Shown: positions 51,990 to 63,488, counted from the stretch's first letter. The stretch: 64,000 nt of DNA from Prorocentrum cordatum (GCA_963575745.1 CAUYUJ010003891.1:516693-580692), one strand, 5' to 3'. Notes: generated from the letters alone by a model not told the origin. A program made the numbers and translations.

Positions 51990-53030
51990 GTTCTCCTCGC
52001 CCTCCTCCCTCTGCTCCTCCCTCTTCTTCTTCCTCCTTCTCCTCCTCCTCCTCCTCCTCCTCCTCCTCCTCCTCCTCGCTCCTCCTCCCTCCTCCTCCTC
52101 CTCCTCCTCCTCTCCTCCCTCCTCCTCCTCCTCCTCACTCCCTCCTCCTCCTCCTCCTCCTCCTCCTCATCCTCCTCCTCCTCCTCCTCCTCCTCCTCCT
52201 CCTTCCTCCTCGCTCCTCCTTCCCTCCTCCTCCTCCTCCTCCTCCTCATCCTCCTCCTCCCTCCATCCTCCCTTCCTCCTCCTCCTCCCTCCTCCTCCTC
52301 CTCCTCCTCCTCCGCCTCCATCCTCTCCTCCTCCTCCTCCTAACTCCTCCTCCTCCTCCTCACTCCTCCCTCCTCCTCCTCCTCCTCTCACTCCTCCTCC
52401 GCCTCCTCCTCCTCCTCCTCCTCCTCCTCCTCCTCCTCCTCCTCCCTCTCCGCCTCCTCTCCTCCTCCTCCTCCTCCTCCTCCTCCTCCTCCTCCTCCTC
52501 CTCCTCCTCCTCCTCCTCCTCCTCCTCCTTGCCTCACCGCCTCCCTGCCTCCTCCTCCTCCTGCCTCCCCGCCTCCTTCTCCTCCTCCTCCTCCTCCTCC
52601 TCCCTCCTCCTCCTCCTCCTCCTCCTCCTCCTCTCCTCCTCCTCTCCTCTCTTTTTTTCCTCCTCCTCCTCCTCCTCCGCCTCCTCCTCCTCCTCCACCT
52701 CCGCCTCCTCCCTCCTCCTCCTCCTCCCCTCCTCCTCCTCCTCCTCCTCTCCTCCTCCACCCTCCAACCTCCTCCTCCCCTCCTCCTCCTCCTCCTCCTC
52801 CATCCTCCTTCTCTCCTCTCATCGTCCTCCCCCTCTTTCCTCCTTTCTCCTTCCCTCCTCCTTCCTCCTCCTCCTCCTCCTCCTTCTCCTCCTCCTCACC
52901 CCTCCCTTCTCTATCTCCTCCCTCATCCCATTCCTCCTTTCTCCTTTCTCCTTCCTCCTCCCTTCCTCCTCCTTTTCCTGCTCTCACCCTTTCCTCCTCC
53001 TCCTCCTCCTCCTGCTCCTCCTCCACCATC
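51990..53030. repeat. long CTC pyrimidine tract
   Basis: About 1 kb of (CTC)n/(CCT)n with minor interruptions. Frames are Pro, Ser or Leu repeats, or Arg/Glu/Gly on the other strand. Confidence 0.95.
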
Positions 53031-53099
53031 ATCCGCGATCGCTTTCCCTTTGCCTTTCTCGCGGGCGGGCATCTGGGTAGGAATCCGATGAGTAGGAGA

Positions 53100-53505
53100 A
53101 ACAACGATGAGGAAGGGGGACAGAGAGTAGGGGGAGAGGGGGAGGATGGAGAGGAGAGGCGGGAGGGAGGAGGGAGGGGAGGAGGAGAGAGAGAGGGGAG
53201 GGACGGGAGGGAGAGGAGAGAAGCAAGGAAAGAGAGAGGGAGAGAGACAGAGAGAGGGAGGGAGAGAGGGGAGGGAGGGAGGGAGGGAGGGAGGGAGGTA
53301 TGAGGGGAGAAGGGGAGGGGGAGGGGGAGGGGGAGGAGGGGAGGGGGCAGGGAGAGGAGGAGGAGGAGGAGGAGGAGGAGAGGAGGAGGAGAGGAGGAGG
53401 AGGAGAGGAGAGGAGGAGGAGGAGGAGGAGGGAGGAGGGAGGAGGGAGGAGGGAGGAGGGAGGGAGGAGGGAGGGAGGAGGAAGGGAGGGGAGGGCGAGG
53501 GGTCA
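53100..53505. repeat. GGA/GGGAGG purine tract
   Basis: Purine-rich counterpart adjacent to the CTC tract, again a complementary pair as at 5.0-5.7 kb but in the opposite order. Confidence 0.92.
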
Positions 53506-53919
53506 CAAAAGGGGAGCTGCGCACATTTGAAGAGAAGGTGGCGGATGAGCAGGAGGATGAGCAGGAGGACAGGGAGGATGAAGGATGAGGACGAGGAGGA
53601 GCAGCAACAGCAGCATACTGAAATGGGAGAAGCGGAAGGAGCAGGATGACCAGGAAAGGCTGGGAAGCGGGAAGACGCACTCGGATCCGGAAAAGTGGCC
53701 CGCGCTGGGCCATTCCGAACGACGGGGGCAACGTGCCGATCCCAACATGAGGCCAACGCTGCAGCGGAACAACATGTCGAGATACCGGGAAAGTTCCGAA
53801 TGACAAAAAAATGGGAAAGACCAACTCGTGAAATCCTGCGCAAGAGGCCATACGCGGAGGGTGGCGGGCGACTCCCTGGTCATCTTCGGGAGCGAGAGGA
53901 GAGTGGTACTCTCGGGAGC

Positions 53920-54075
53920 GGCCAAGAGGGGGGTGTCCAAGAGCGCGGCCCAGCGGGGGGGCCCGGGACGTAATGAAATCAGAAGAGGCGCCATGAAATC
54001 TGGGGAAATATCATGACCCCCGCCATGATATCCACCCCCCCCTAGTCATCACCCCCCTCTTTTCCGCCCCCGACA
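53920..54075. repeat. duplicated segment with empty element-B site
   Basis: Paralogous to 4526-4677 plus 4852-4875. The single TAGTC at 54043-54047 marks the site where the other copy has element B2 and two TAGTC. Confidence 0.8.
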
Positions 54076-54504
54076 CTCGATCGAACAATTGTGGCAGAGA
54101 GGGGGAAGCGGCACAGGCGTGAACTCTCGGAGCTCCGAGCAGGACCGCAGGCCCCGCCCCCCCCCGCTCGGACTACTCGGTTCGGCGCAGGACCGCCCCC
54201 CCCGCCCCCCCCCCCTGGCACGTGGAGCGCCTCAGGAGCGGCGCCAGAGGGCACCGCCAGGGGGTCCACCGCCAGCTCGAAGGATCGCACGCACGGCAAT
54301 TCGCGCGGATCTCCGGTTGTCACCACTGTTGCCGCTTTGGGCGTGGCTTCATGGGGGGGTCACAAATGAGGGGGTCAGAAAAGGTCCCCTTTCGTGCCCC
54401 TCCAGGGCCCCAGGGGGCTCGTTTAGGTACCAGTTGGGTACCTTTTCGGACCACACTCGCCGCCCCCCCATTTATGATCCCCCCTTACGCAGCGCTGTTC
54501 TCGA

Positions 54505-54677
54505 CAAGGGCTCCCAACTTCGCGCTTCGCACTCCGCGAAGCGCGAAGCGCGAATAACTTCGCGCTCTCGCGCCGCCCCCCAGAAGGGAGAAAAGGAGGA
54601 CGAGGAGGAGGGGGAGAAGGGACGAGGACCGCGAAGCGCGAAGCGCGAATAACTTCGCGCCCTCGAGGGAGCCCTTG
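54505..54677. mobile_element. inverted-repeat element, family J, copy 1
   Basis: 173 bp from CAAGGGCTCCC to GGGAGCCCTTG. Both ends continue with CTTCGCGCTTCGC/GCGAAGCGCGAA palindromes and AATAACTTCGCGC. Copy 2 is at 55319-55483. Confidence 0.78.
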
Positions 54678-54759
54678 ACTTTCATCCCGAGCCGTTCCGC
54701 GTCGGTCCCCGGGCCGGGCGGGGGCCCCCAGGAGGCCGAGCGTGGCGAACACCTCCGTG

Positions 54760-55074
54760 CTAGAGCTTCCTCCAGATCACTCGGTCGGACTCTGTGGGTG
54801 GCAAGGCGTTGAAAGTAGATTGGGTTACCGCCCGCCCCAACCCGCGCCCGCACTCTGGAAGCTGCATGAGTGCATTCATAGATGTAGAGCCTGCCTCTGT
54901 TGGTTTGCGAATCAGCTCCAGTTTCACAGAAGTTGTAGCGATGTAGCACTGCCCACCCGACTGCTCCCACGTGTGCTTCTTCAATCCCGCCCCAACATGA
55001 GGAAAGGGACCACCGCGATGATCGATGCAGGAAGGCGCCTGAAGCAGATCGGAATCTGCCAATCTAAAACTCAT
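54760..55074 (-). other. short unrecognised coding-like frame
   Basis: Minus-strand frame with non-repetitive composition (FRLADSDLLQAPSCIDHRGG, QCYIATTSVKLELIRK) and a Cys/His scatter. No family recognised. It could be an exon or chance. Confidence 0.2.
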
Positions 55075-55318
55075 CGGGCGATGGGTACGTTGGAGGTCCG
55101 CGCGAAGGGGAGGAGGAGCGCGACGGGGAGGGAGAGGGAGGAGAACGAAGGAGGAGACGACCAGGCATCAGCTCAAGCCAAAGTCAGGGCGTCCAGGTGA
55201 CCCACGGGAGCGTGATCGACAGCGCGGGCCCGAAACGCGGCGTCCCCGATGTCGGTCTGCAGGCTCGGAGGCGCAACAATCAAACGTAACCTCAGCAGCC
55301 CCAGAGGGAGGAGGAGCT

Positions 55319-55483
55319 AGGGCTCCCAACTTCGCGCTTCGCGCTCCGCGAAGCGCGAATAACTTCGCGCCCTCGCGCCGCCCCCCCAAAGGGAGAAAAG
55401 GAGGACGAGGAGGAGGGGGGAGAAGGAACGAGGACCGCGAAGCGCGAAGCGCGAATAACTTCGCGCCCTCGTGGGAGCCCTTG
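55319..55483. mobile_element. inverted-repeat element, family J, copy 2
   Basis: 165 bp from AGGGCTCCC to GGGAGCCCTTG, about 90% identical to copy 1, including the internal GGAGAAAAGGAGGACGAGGA block. Confidence 0.78.
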
Positions 55484-55727
55484 AGGAGAAATGCTTTGGG
55501 GGAGGAGGACGAGGGGCGACGGGCGCGCGAGTGCGCAGGGGGCGCGGAGCGCCTGCCGCATCTTCTCCTCCTCGCGCATCCGCTCCTCGTTCTCCGCTTC
55601 CTCGCTCGATTCGCGGGCGCGCGCGCGCGGTCTGCTGGCTCTCGCTCGCATGCTCTTCTTTCGCTGCGAGCCGCGGGGCGCGGCGGCGCCAGGCGCCCAT
55701 GAGCGATCCGTGGATCACGAAACTTAC

Positions 55728-55878
55728 CCAGCCTCGAACGTATCCCTACCCCTAAGATTGACACGCCAAAAGGCGATGACAATCTTAGGGATTCGCCCCC
55801 AAAGAAATGGGAACCCCTAAGATCGGCATCGCGATGAGGAGATGCCCAGCATAGGGGTAGGGATGTGTTCCAGGCTGG
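55728..55878. mobile_element. inverted-repeat element, family G
   Basis: 151 bp with 27-bp ends: CCAGCCTCGAAC then ATCCCTACCCCTAAG at the left; the complement of CCAGCCTGGAAC then ATCCCTACCCCTATG at the right. Internal CCCTAAGAT repeats. Only one copy seen in the window. Confidence 0.7.
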
Positions 55879-55916
55879 CAAACTGTCCAGCGAGATGATC
55901 AGCTCCGTCCAGGCGG

Positions 55917-56055
55917 CCATGGGGGAGGAGGAGAGGAGGAGGAGGAGGAGGAGGAGGAGGAGGAGGAGGAGGAGGAGGAGGAGGAGAAAGAGGAGGAGGA
56001 GGAGGAGGTAGGAGTGAGGAGATGAGGAGGAGGATAGGAGGAGGAGGAGGAGGAG
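55917..56055. repeat. GGA purine tract
   Basis: (GGA)n and (GAG)n with few interruptions. Confidence 0.9.
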
Positions 56056-56319
56056 AGGAAGGTGGATGGGGGAGGGTGAAGGGCGAGAAGCTGCCCCCGG
56101 GGAAGGGGCTGGGGCCTCTGGGGCTGCGCATCGAACGGATGCGAGGGGAGGACGCAGGGCCGCAGGACCAAGGCCGTCGTGTCCCGGGGCCCACGGACGG
56201 GCCCCAGGGGCCGCAAGCGAGGGATATGTGGCGACATAGGAGAGAGCGTGATCCACCGCCGCTTTACTGTGGAAAATTGCAAAAACCTTTTCCTCCGGAA
56301 CCCGGGGGTCGCCCCCCCC

Positions 56320-57310
56320 CCCCCTCCGAAAATCCCCCCCCCTGCTGGAACCCCCCCCCTCCCCCTCGAAAACCGGGGGGGGGGGTTCGACCCCCCCCCC
56401 ATCCCCCCCCCAAATCTGGAAAAAGGGGGGGAGTCACTATCGGTTAGACCCCCCACCCCCCCCCCCCCCCCCCCTCGAAAACCGGAGGGGGGGTCACTAC
56501 CGGTTCGAACCCTGCCCACCCCCCCACGCACCGCCAGCAAACGATTCCCGGTCCCTACCACCGTCCGCATCACATCCCCCACTGTTGTTCCCAGCACCAC
56601 TGTCCTCACCACCACTGTCCCCACTGGTTCCACCACCGTCCCTACTGTCCCCACCAGTGCCCTCCCACCACTGTCGCACTGTCCCCACTGTCCCCACCAC
56701 TGTTCCCACCACGGTTCCACTCTCCCCACTTTCTCCACGGCCCCAACCACTGCCCGACTATCCCCACTGTCCCCACTGTCCCACTGACTCCTCCGCTCCG
56801 CTCCCACTGAGCTGTCCCACTGTTCCCACCACTGTCCCCACTGTCCCCACCACTGTCCCCACTGTACCTCTGTCCCATTGTCCCACCGCCGTCCTCGCCA
56901 CCGCCTTCACCACTGTCCCCACCACCATTGTACCCTCCACTGTCCCACTGTTTCCACTTCATTCCCACTGTCCCCACACCACTGTCCCACCACCACCGTC
57001 CCCACCACTGTCCACTGTCCCCCCTGTTCCCACCATTGTCCTCACCACTGTCCCCACCACTACCGTCCCCACCACTGTCCCACTGTCCCCACCACCGTCC
57101 CGCTGTCCCCTCACCACTGTCCCCACCAACACCGTCCCCACCACTGTCCGCACCCCCACTCGGTTTTCGAGGGGGGGGGGGTTCGAACCGGTAGTGACCC
57201 CCCCCGGTTTTCGAGGGGGGGGGGGTTCGAACCGGTAGTGAATCCGGTAGTTCGAACCCCCCCCCGGTTTTCCGGAGGGGGTGGGGGGGAGGGGTTCGAA
57301 CCAGTAGTGA
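56320..57310. repeat. C/G homopolymer runs and CTGTCCCCACCA minisatellite
   Basis: 56320-56530 and 57165-57310 carry poly-C and poly-G runs bounded by GGTTTTCGAGGGGG and GGTTCGAACCGGTAGTGA. 56575-57150 is an irregular CTGTCCCCACCACTG array. Frames are Pro/Thr/Ser- or Gly/Val/Thr-rich products of the repeat. Confidence 0.88.
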
Positions 57311-57952
57311 CCCCCCCCAGTTTTCCGCCAGCAGCGGTAGAACACGCTCTTTCCGACATAGGAACCCTGCCCCCACCAACCATCGATTCTCCTGAATCGA
57401 TGGGAGGCGTGGGTAGGGTTCGGAGTTCGCCACGTGTTTGACGAATTCCGAACCCTGCCCCTTCCATCCATCGAGTTGCCTGAATCGTCGATCGGCGAGG
57501 GTGCGTGAAGAGTCTCTCCAGGGCGCGCACGCTGAAGCAGCCTGAAGCGTCATCAGGTCGACGCATCCGTGGGGGCTGAGGCAGAGGGGTACGCCGAGGA
57601 CTCCTGGGATGCAGGAGCAATCAGCCTCGATGAGGCACTGCGCCCTTTCTGCAGCAACCCTGGGATCTATGGCTCTAAGGATTAAGCCGAGGACGCAAGG
57701 ATGCAAGGGTGTCAGCAAGCATCACGCTCTTGCCGCAGAGCTCTGGCATTTATGGCTACGGGTAGGCAGAGGACAATAAGGTGCAAGCCTCGGTGAGGCA
57801 CTGTGCTCTTACTGCAACAACCCTGGGATCTCTGACTGCGGGTAGGCCGAGGACACAAAGATGCAAGGGCAATTAGCCTCGGTGAGGCACTGTGCCCTTG
57901 CCGCGAGATTTGGCTGTGCGACCTTTCTTTCCCCCCGCGCCGCCGCACCACA
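57311..57952. repeat. short hairpins and a GAGGCACTGTGCCCTT repeat
   Basis: CATCGATTC...GAATCGATG (about 57388-57410) forms a hairpin. GAGGCACTG(C/T)GC(C/T)CTT followed by CTGCAGCAACCCTGGGATCT recurs at about 57630, 57796 and partly 57884. No gene. Confidence 0.6.
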
Positions 57953-58117
57953 GTTGAAGGGGCCCTGGGACACACAAATAAATACACACAAATAAAATGA
58001 TTCCCCATATTTTCCATATTTTCTGGATTTTTGTCTTCCCGCCCAATTCCCATATTTTCGCATATTTTCTGGGGAGTCGACGAATAATTGTGTCTGTGTG
58101 TTTTTTCCCCTCCTGAA
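57953..58117. mobile_element. AT-rich element, family H, copy 1
   Basis: Contains CACACAAATAAATACACACA, CCCATATTTTC, GCATATTTTC and TTGTGTCTGTGTGTTT. About 88% identical by eye to 59321-59487. Ends are imperfectly inverted (TTGAAGGGG...ACACACA). Confidence 0.75.
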
Positions 58118-58229
58118 CAGTGAGAGTTCCAAGCTTCTGGTGCACCCCCCTTGCCCGCGCCGGGGGGGGGCAACCACGCACCCGACGCCGCGCTTTCTTC
58201 ACAACGTTGATGCCCAGAGGTCTCGGCCC

Positions 58230-58376
58230 CGTCCTGTCCTCCTCCTCCTCCTCCTCCTCCTCCTCCTCCTCCTCCTCCTCCTCCTCCTCCTCCTCCTCCT
58301 CCTCCCTCCTCCTCCCTCCTCCTCCTCCATCTCCTCCTCCTCCTCCTCCTCCTCCTCCTCCTCCTCGCTCCTCGCT
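58230..58376. repeat. CTC pyrimidine tract
   Basis: (CTC)n with a few CCT shifts. Confidence 0.93.
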
Positions 58377-58559
58377 CCTCGCTCGGGGCCAGCTCTTCAT
58401 CCCGAGCATGCTCGTGCCTATGGACCCCACCCTCCCGCGAAGGGCAGCGAGACCCTGCATCGGCGACACGCCGCCGATAGAGATCGGCGACTGGCTATAG
58501 CGTGCCCCTGCCGGGGATCCATGGGCGCTTGGGGGTCGATGCCTCCTCCCCCATGAGCC

Positions 58560-58728
58560 TACACCCTGCGAAATGCTTAAGAAATCATGGGTTAAGAAAT
58601 TCATAGTCTCAGAACTTGAATAAAAAACCGACATTTCTATTGAAATCTTGAGATTTACATTGAAACATTAAGAATAATCGAGACTATGGCCGAAAACTTA
58701 GGTTTTCTTAAGCATCGCCTAGGGTGTA
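58560..58728. mobile_element. AT-rich inverted-repeat element, family I
   Basis: 169 bp with 25-bp ends: TACACCCTGCGAAATGCTTA and, at the right, the complement of TACACCCTAGGCGATGCTTA, both continuing AGAAA. AT-rich interior in GC-rich surroundings. Flanking TA at both ends would fit a TA target, but this is not provable from one copy. Confidence 0.78.
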
Positions 58729-58729
58729 T

Positions 58730-59320
58730 ATCCCCCCGTGGTTGCCCTCTGGTGCTCGGGCCATGCTCGGCCCTCTGGCGGCTGTTCGGGGCGCTTCAGC
58801 CCGCCCTCGGCGAGGCGCAGCCGCCGGCAGGCATCCCGTGCACGTCTCGAAGCTGGAAGACCGCCGAGCACCTCCGAAACGTCGCCACCCCCTCGAGCCC
58901 GTACCCCCCTCATTTCGGGGAGACGTAAGACCCGGGTACGGGGGACTCGGAAATCCCCGACGAGGTCGTCAAAAAATGACGAGGCCGAGCCTGCATTTTG
59001 ACGAGGCCTCCCGCTGCAGACATCCCACGAAACTCCTCCTCGTCAAAATCCGAGGCGCGGTCGTCAAAAAACGATGGCGAGCCCGAGTCCTGGCAAACCC
59101 GGGTCTTACGCTCCCCCGATCATTGCGACCCAGACTCTGCACTCCTCCCTCGGGCGGGCCGGGGGCTCCGCACGGCGGGCGGCGTCGAACTCGGCCCGCT
59201 TCAGCTGCACGATCCTCTCGGCCTGGGCGGCCCCCCGCGCGCGCGCCTCGCGCCGGCGGGGGTCGCCGCGGGGAGGCCGCCGCCGCAGGACGGGCCCGAA
59301 GGGAAACGGGTCCGACCCCG
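58730..59320. other. no gene recognised
   Basis: GC-rich sequence. A CCCGGG(TAC/TCT) block and GACGAGG(C/T)CGTCAAAAAATGACGAGGCC-type short inverted motifs near 58955-59080. No gene. Confidence 0.4.
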
Positions 59321-59487
59321 AGATTGAAGGGGAACTGGAACACACAAATAAATACACACAAATAAAAATATCCCCCATACTTTCCCATATTTTCTTGGTT
59401 TTTGTCTTCCCCACCACTTCCCATATTTTTGCATATTTTCCTGGGAGTCGACGATCAATTGTGTCTGTGTGTTTCTTTCCCTCCTGA
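59321..59487. mobile_element. AT-rich element, family H, copy 2
   Basis: Second copy of 57953-58117 with the same landmarks. Again between GC-rich flanks. Confidence 0.75.
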
Positions 59488-59872
59488 GAGATTCTCCGGG
59501 GGGGGGGGAGTCACCGACCCCTGGTCGCCCCTTCATCGCCGGTGGGGGCCCGAGAGCCCCAACCTGCTCGGGGGCGTGCGGGCTTGCTATCGGGGGCCCT
59601 CTCGGCGACCTCTCGGTCGCCCTCGGGCCGTCGGGGCCCTCCACGGCCCCCCAGAGCGGCCAGAGGACGGCCCGGGATGAGGGTCTGGCCCCGAGGGGGA
59701 GGAGAGCCCCGAGGGTCCAGGACCAGCTCTCGTCGGGACCCCTTCCCAGACGTCCGACGATACCATGATCGCGAATCCCTGGGAGAGATCCGTCCAAACT
59801 ACAGCTCGAGGTGCGCGCAGCTGAGGCACACCGACAATGTCATGATGCTTTCAACATGGGTGTTTTTCTTAA
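59488..59872. other. no gene recognised
   Basis: GC-rich sequence without motif-bearing frame. Confidence 0.4.
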
Positions 59873-59978
59873 GCCGGGCGTGTCCCCCTACAGGGGCATT
59901 TTCGACGAGAAATAAGAAATACTCAAAAAATGCCCCCAAATGTTCCAAAATGCAGCAAAAATAGTCCCCAGACTATGT
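59873..59978. mobile_element. inverted-repeat element, family A, copy 2 (truncated)
   Basis: Left end CCGGGCGTGTCCCC, CTACAGGGGCATTTTCGACGA, then AAAAATAGTCCCCAGACTAT as in copy 1 (3317-3337). The right end is missing; family E copy 2 begins a few bases later. Confidence 0.65.
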
Positions 59979-59982
59979 TTTC

Positions 59983-60645
59983 ACTACCTAGGCTCTGCCT
60001 AGAAAGGTTCTTACTCTCTATCTTAAAGGGGCCGGGCAGTGGGGCCCGCCCCGGGCGGTTCCCCCAGCATCCGCCCCGCGGTTCCCCCAGTTACGTCCCC
60101 TTAGCTTAGCGTTGCTTATCTCATCTCAGCTTAGTTGATTTCATCTTAGCTTAGCTTATTTCATCTTACCTCAAATTTATCTTAACTTAGCCCGGCCTAG
60201 CTTAGCTTCGCTTAGCTTAGCCTAGCTTAGCTTAGCTCAGCTTAGCTTAACTTAGCGCAGCATTAGCATAGCATAGCATAGCATCAGCACAGCACAACAT
60301 AGCATATCATAACATAGCACAGCATAGCACAGCATATCATAGCATAGCGCAGCATATCATAGCATACCATAGCATAGCATAGCGCAGCATAGCATGGCGT
60401 AGCATAGCATAGCGCAGCATAGCATAACATAGCATAGCCTAGCATAGCCTAGGATAGCGCAGCATAGCATAGGATAGCGCAGCCTAGTGCAGCATAGCAT
60501 AGCATAGCATAGCATAGCGCAGCATAGTATAGCATAACATCGCCTAGCATAACATAGCGTAGCCTAGCATACCCTAGCATAGCATAGCATAGCATATTGC
60601 TCTCCTCGGGGCTCCGACTCCTAGGTAGGGTCGCTCTGGGATAAT
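59983..60645. mobile_element. array-carrying element, family E, copy 2
   Basis: Left block CTACCTAGGCTCTGCCTAGA, GGTTCTTACTCTCT and AAAGGGGCCGGGCAGTG; right block CTCCTAGGTAGGGTCGC and CTCTGGGATAATTT, as in copy 1. The interior array differs: TTAGCTTAGC-type units first, then AGCATAGCAT-type units (60255-60598). Confidence 0.75.
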
Positions 60646-61395
60646 TTACTATTTTTGAATATCCCCCCTGTGGAGAGGCGGGCCCGACCTGATGTTTTTC
60701 CACGATGCCCGCCTCCGGGGCCCGCTGGCGGGCCCCGGGGACCAGCAAGACCTGATCCTGGGCGCAACACTGCCCCCGGGGAAGGGGCCCGCCCAGGATC
60801 CATTGGTAACCCTTGATGGCCCCGAGGTGCGGTGGGCCCCGTGGTCCATCACCAGTAGACAAGCGCGCTCCACTGCTCGCAAAGTCGCCAGCCTGGATCC
60901 GCCGCAGGGTATGCACGATATGTCACATGCGGGCAGGCGTCTGGCTTCTCGGACGTCTGCGAGTAGGCACCTTACCAGTCATGGAACGCGCTCGGCGAAC
61001 TGGGGCAAAAAAAGGCACTGGCTGAAAACAAGGGAGGAGGGAGGAGGGAGGAGGGAGGAGGGAGGAGGGAGGAGGGAAAGATCGCTGGAGACCTGGGTCG
61101 CCGGACGCCTCGATTCCTTCGATGGCGGGGCTGGCACGGCCCGCGGTGGGGGCAGCTCGGGGGACGGGCTGACCCCGGGCCAGCGCTCACGGCGCGAAAC
61201 CCCAGCCCAGCTCCTGGCCGCCCCGCGGGACCCCTGATGGTGTCCAGAAGCCGCACGAGCGGGGCGAGAGGCCTGCCTCGCGCTTGTGCTCCTGGACCTT
61301 CATGCGCTTCTTCTGCTCGTTCATCTGCTCGACGCGGTCGTCCTGGCGGCACGCGCTCCGCCCTCGCGGCCCCGCGCGGTCTTGGCCGGCTGAGG
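60646..61395. other. no gene recognised
   Basis: GC-rich sequence with a short GGAGGGAGGAGG run (61032-61078). No supportable gene. Confidence 0.4.
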
Positions 61396-61399
61396 GTTC

Positions 61400-61635
61400 A
61401 GGTCCCTCCTCCTCCTCCTCCTCCTCCTCGCTCCTGCTGCTGCTTCTGCTCCCTGTCCCTCCTCCTTCTCCTCCTCCTCCTCCTCCTCCTCTTCTCCTCC
61501 TCTTCTCCTCCTCTTCTCCTCCTCTTCTCCTCCTCTTCTCCTCCTCCTCCTCTCCTCCTCTCCTCCTCTTCTCCTCCTCCTCTCCTCCTCCTCTCCTCCT
61601 CCTCCTCCTCCTCCTCCTCCTCCTCTCCTCTCCAC
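61400..61635. repeat. CTC pyrimidine tract
   Basis: (CTC)n with TTCTCCTCC units in the middle. Confidence 0.92.
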
Positions 61636-61744
61636 CCTGCTCATCCTCCCCTTCTCTACGCGGCCCAGGCGGCGCAGGCGGCACTGTGCGCGCCGCCATG
61701 GGGCAGGAGTCGCCTCAGGTCATTGAGGCCGCTCGCTATATGCT

Positions 61745-61917
61745 CCCACTTCCTCCCTCCTCCCTCCATCCTCCCTCCCTCCATCCTCCCTCCCTCCTCT
61801 CTCCCTCCTCCTCGGTCCCTCCCTCCCTCCTCCCTCCCCCCCACTCCCTCCTCCCTCCTCCCCTCTCCTCCCTCCCTCCTCCCTCCCTCCTCCCTCCATC
61901 CTCCCTCCCTCTCCCTC
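61745..61917. repeat. CTCCCTCC tract
   Basis: Irregular CTCCCTCCATC and CTCCTCCCTCC units. Confidence 0.9.
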
Positions 61918-62219
61918 ACGCTGTAGGCAGTGGTGTCATATCCTGACACTGCTTTGCCCCACCCCACCCCAGGGTGTCTTCGCAACCTGGGTGGAGGGGG
62001 CGGACAACGATCATTAGTTGTTGGCAGATGGTGTATGGGGAGGGAGAAAAGGGGGGAGATATCCGATGCCCTCCTTCTCATGGCTTCTCGTGGGGAATCC
62101 GCGCGTTTCGCTCGAGATTGCTGATGTCGGGCGGGTGCTTCTCGAGACCTGGCTGCCGTCTGCGACCACCTCAGGCGTTCCATCCTAATCAGCTGCGCGG
62201 GTGGAGGGCGGGCGCCTCT

Positions 62220-62440
62220 CAGAATCTGGCCCTCGCGCGAGGCAACCCACGTGGACACAGCGTGCTCAAGTGGAAAAGAAAGGACGGCGGACTTTTTGTT
62301 TCAAACGCAAGGTATCTCTCCGTCTTCTCCCAGAATCTGGCTCTCGCGCGAGGCAACCCACGTGGACACAACGTGCTCAAGCGGAAAAGAAAGGACGGCG
62401 GACCCCTTTTTGAAACGCGAGGTATCTCTCCGTCTTCTCC
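62220..62440. repeat. 110-bp tandem duplication
   Basis: Unit 1 at 62220-62330 and unit 2 at 62331-62440 share CAGAATCTGG, CTCGCGCGAGGCAACCCACG, GAAAAGAAAGGACGGCGGA and GGTATCTCTCCGTCTTCTCC. They differ around the TTTTTGTTTCAAACGCAA segment. Confidence 0.92.
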
Positions 62441-62574
62441 AGCTCACCGGCGCGATGTGCAATCGGAGTGACACGTCCTGGTCTTGGCATGGCATCGAAA
62501 TCGTGTGCTTCTGGACGACCTGCGACAACGATCCGACAGCGCACGAACCGATCGCACCCCGCCTCCCTGCCCCC

Positions 62575-62860
62575 CCCCACCACGAGCCACACACAGATAC
62601 CCACACTCACAAGCCAAGCCCCACCAAGAGCCACACACACACACACCAAGACCCAAACACACAAACACCAACGGCCACACAGACAGACACACACACAGAC
62701 ACACACGCACGCACGCACACACACAGACACACACACACGCACGCACACACACAGACACACACACACACCAAGAGTCACTCCCTGCCCCCCCCACCAAAAG
62801 CCACACACACACACCAAGAGCCAGCCAGAGCCCCACCAAGAGCCGCACACACAGTGCCAC
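62575..62860. repeat. CACA-rich tract
   Basis: CACACACA runs mixed with CCAAGAGCCA and GCACGCACAC units. No gene. Confidence 0.85.
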
Positions 62861-63064
62861 GCGCCCATTCGGGAGACACCCGCGGGGGCTGCGAAAGACA
62901 GACCGGGGGGGGGGCGGGGGGGCGGCGGGCGGGGGCGGAGGGAAGGGGGGGGGGGCTGCAGCAGGAGCACATCGTTCATTGGGGGGCATTGCAATGCATC
63001 GAAGCGCTCTGATCGCCCGTGTGTTCGACGAAGTTCCTCGGCGAATGCGTGTCCCTGTCGTCGC

Positions 63065-63330
63065 CTCCGAGGGAAGAGCGGGAGGGTGGGGGGGGGGGGG
63101 GAGGCGAAGGTGGGAGCGAGCGACGGGGGGAGCGAGACAGGAGGGGGAGAGATGGACGAGGGAGGGAAAATGAGGGAAAGGGAAGGAGGGAGGGCGCGGC
63201 CGGGAAGGAGAGGGGATTGAGTGAGGAAGAAGGAGGGAAGGAGGAGGGAAGGAGGGAACGGAGAGGGGAGGAGGGAAATGGAGGAGGGAGGGAGAGGGGG
63301 GGCGATGGACGGAGAGAGATGGGCCCAGCG
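63065..63330. repeat. GGGAGG purine-rich tract
   Basis: Irregular GGA/GGGAA-rich sequence. Confidence 0.75.
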
Positions 63331-63419
63331 CCGTCCTCGGCGTACTTCTTCAAGAGCTGCTCGCGGATCTTGTCCTGGGCGGGGGAAGCGCGGGCGGGCC
63401 CGACGTGTCGTTCAGTCAG

Positions 63420-63488
63420 ATGCTCCTCCTCCTATTCCTATTCCTATTACTATTCCTATTCCTATTCCTATTCCTATTCCTATTATTC
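63420..63488. repeat. CTATTC hexanucleotide repeat
   Basis: About eleven CTATTC units with one ATTACT variant. Confidence 0.93.

Noticed and set aside
51889-53851. Frames of up to 487 codons rich in Pro, Ser, Leu, Gly or Glu
   Set aside because: Derived from the CTC and GGA tracts.
56585-57718. Thr/Pro- and Gly/Val-rich frames of up to 358 codons
   Set aside because: Derived from the CTGTCCCCACCA minisatellite and homopolymer runs.
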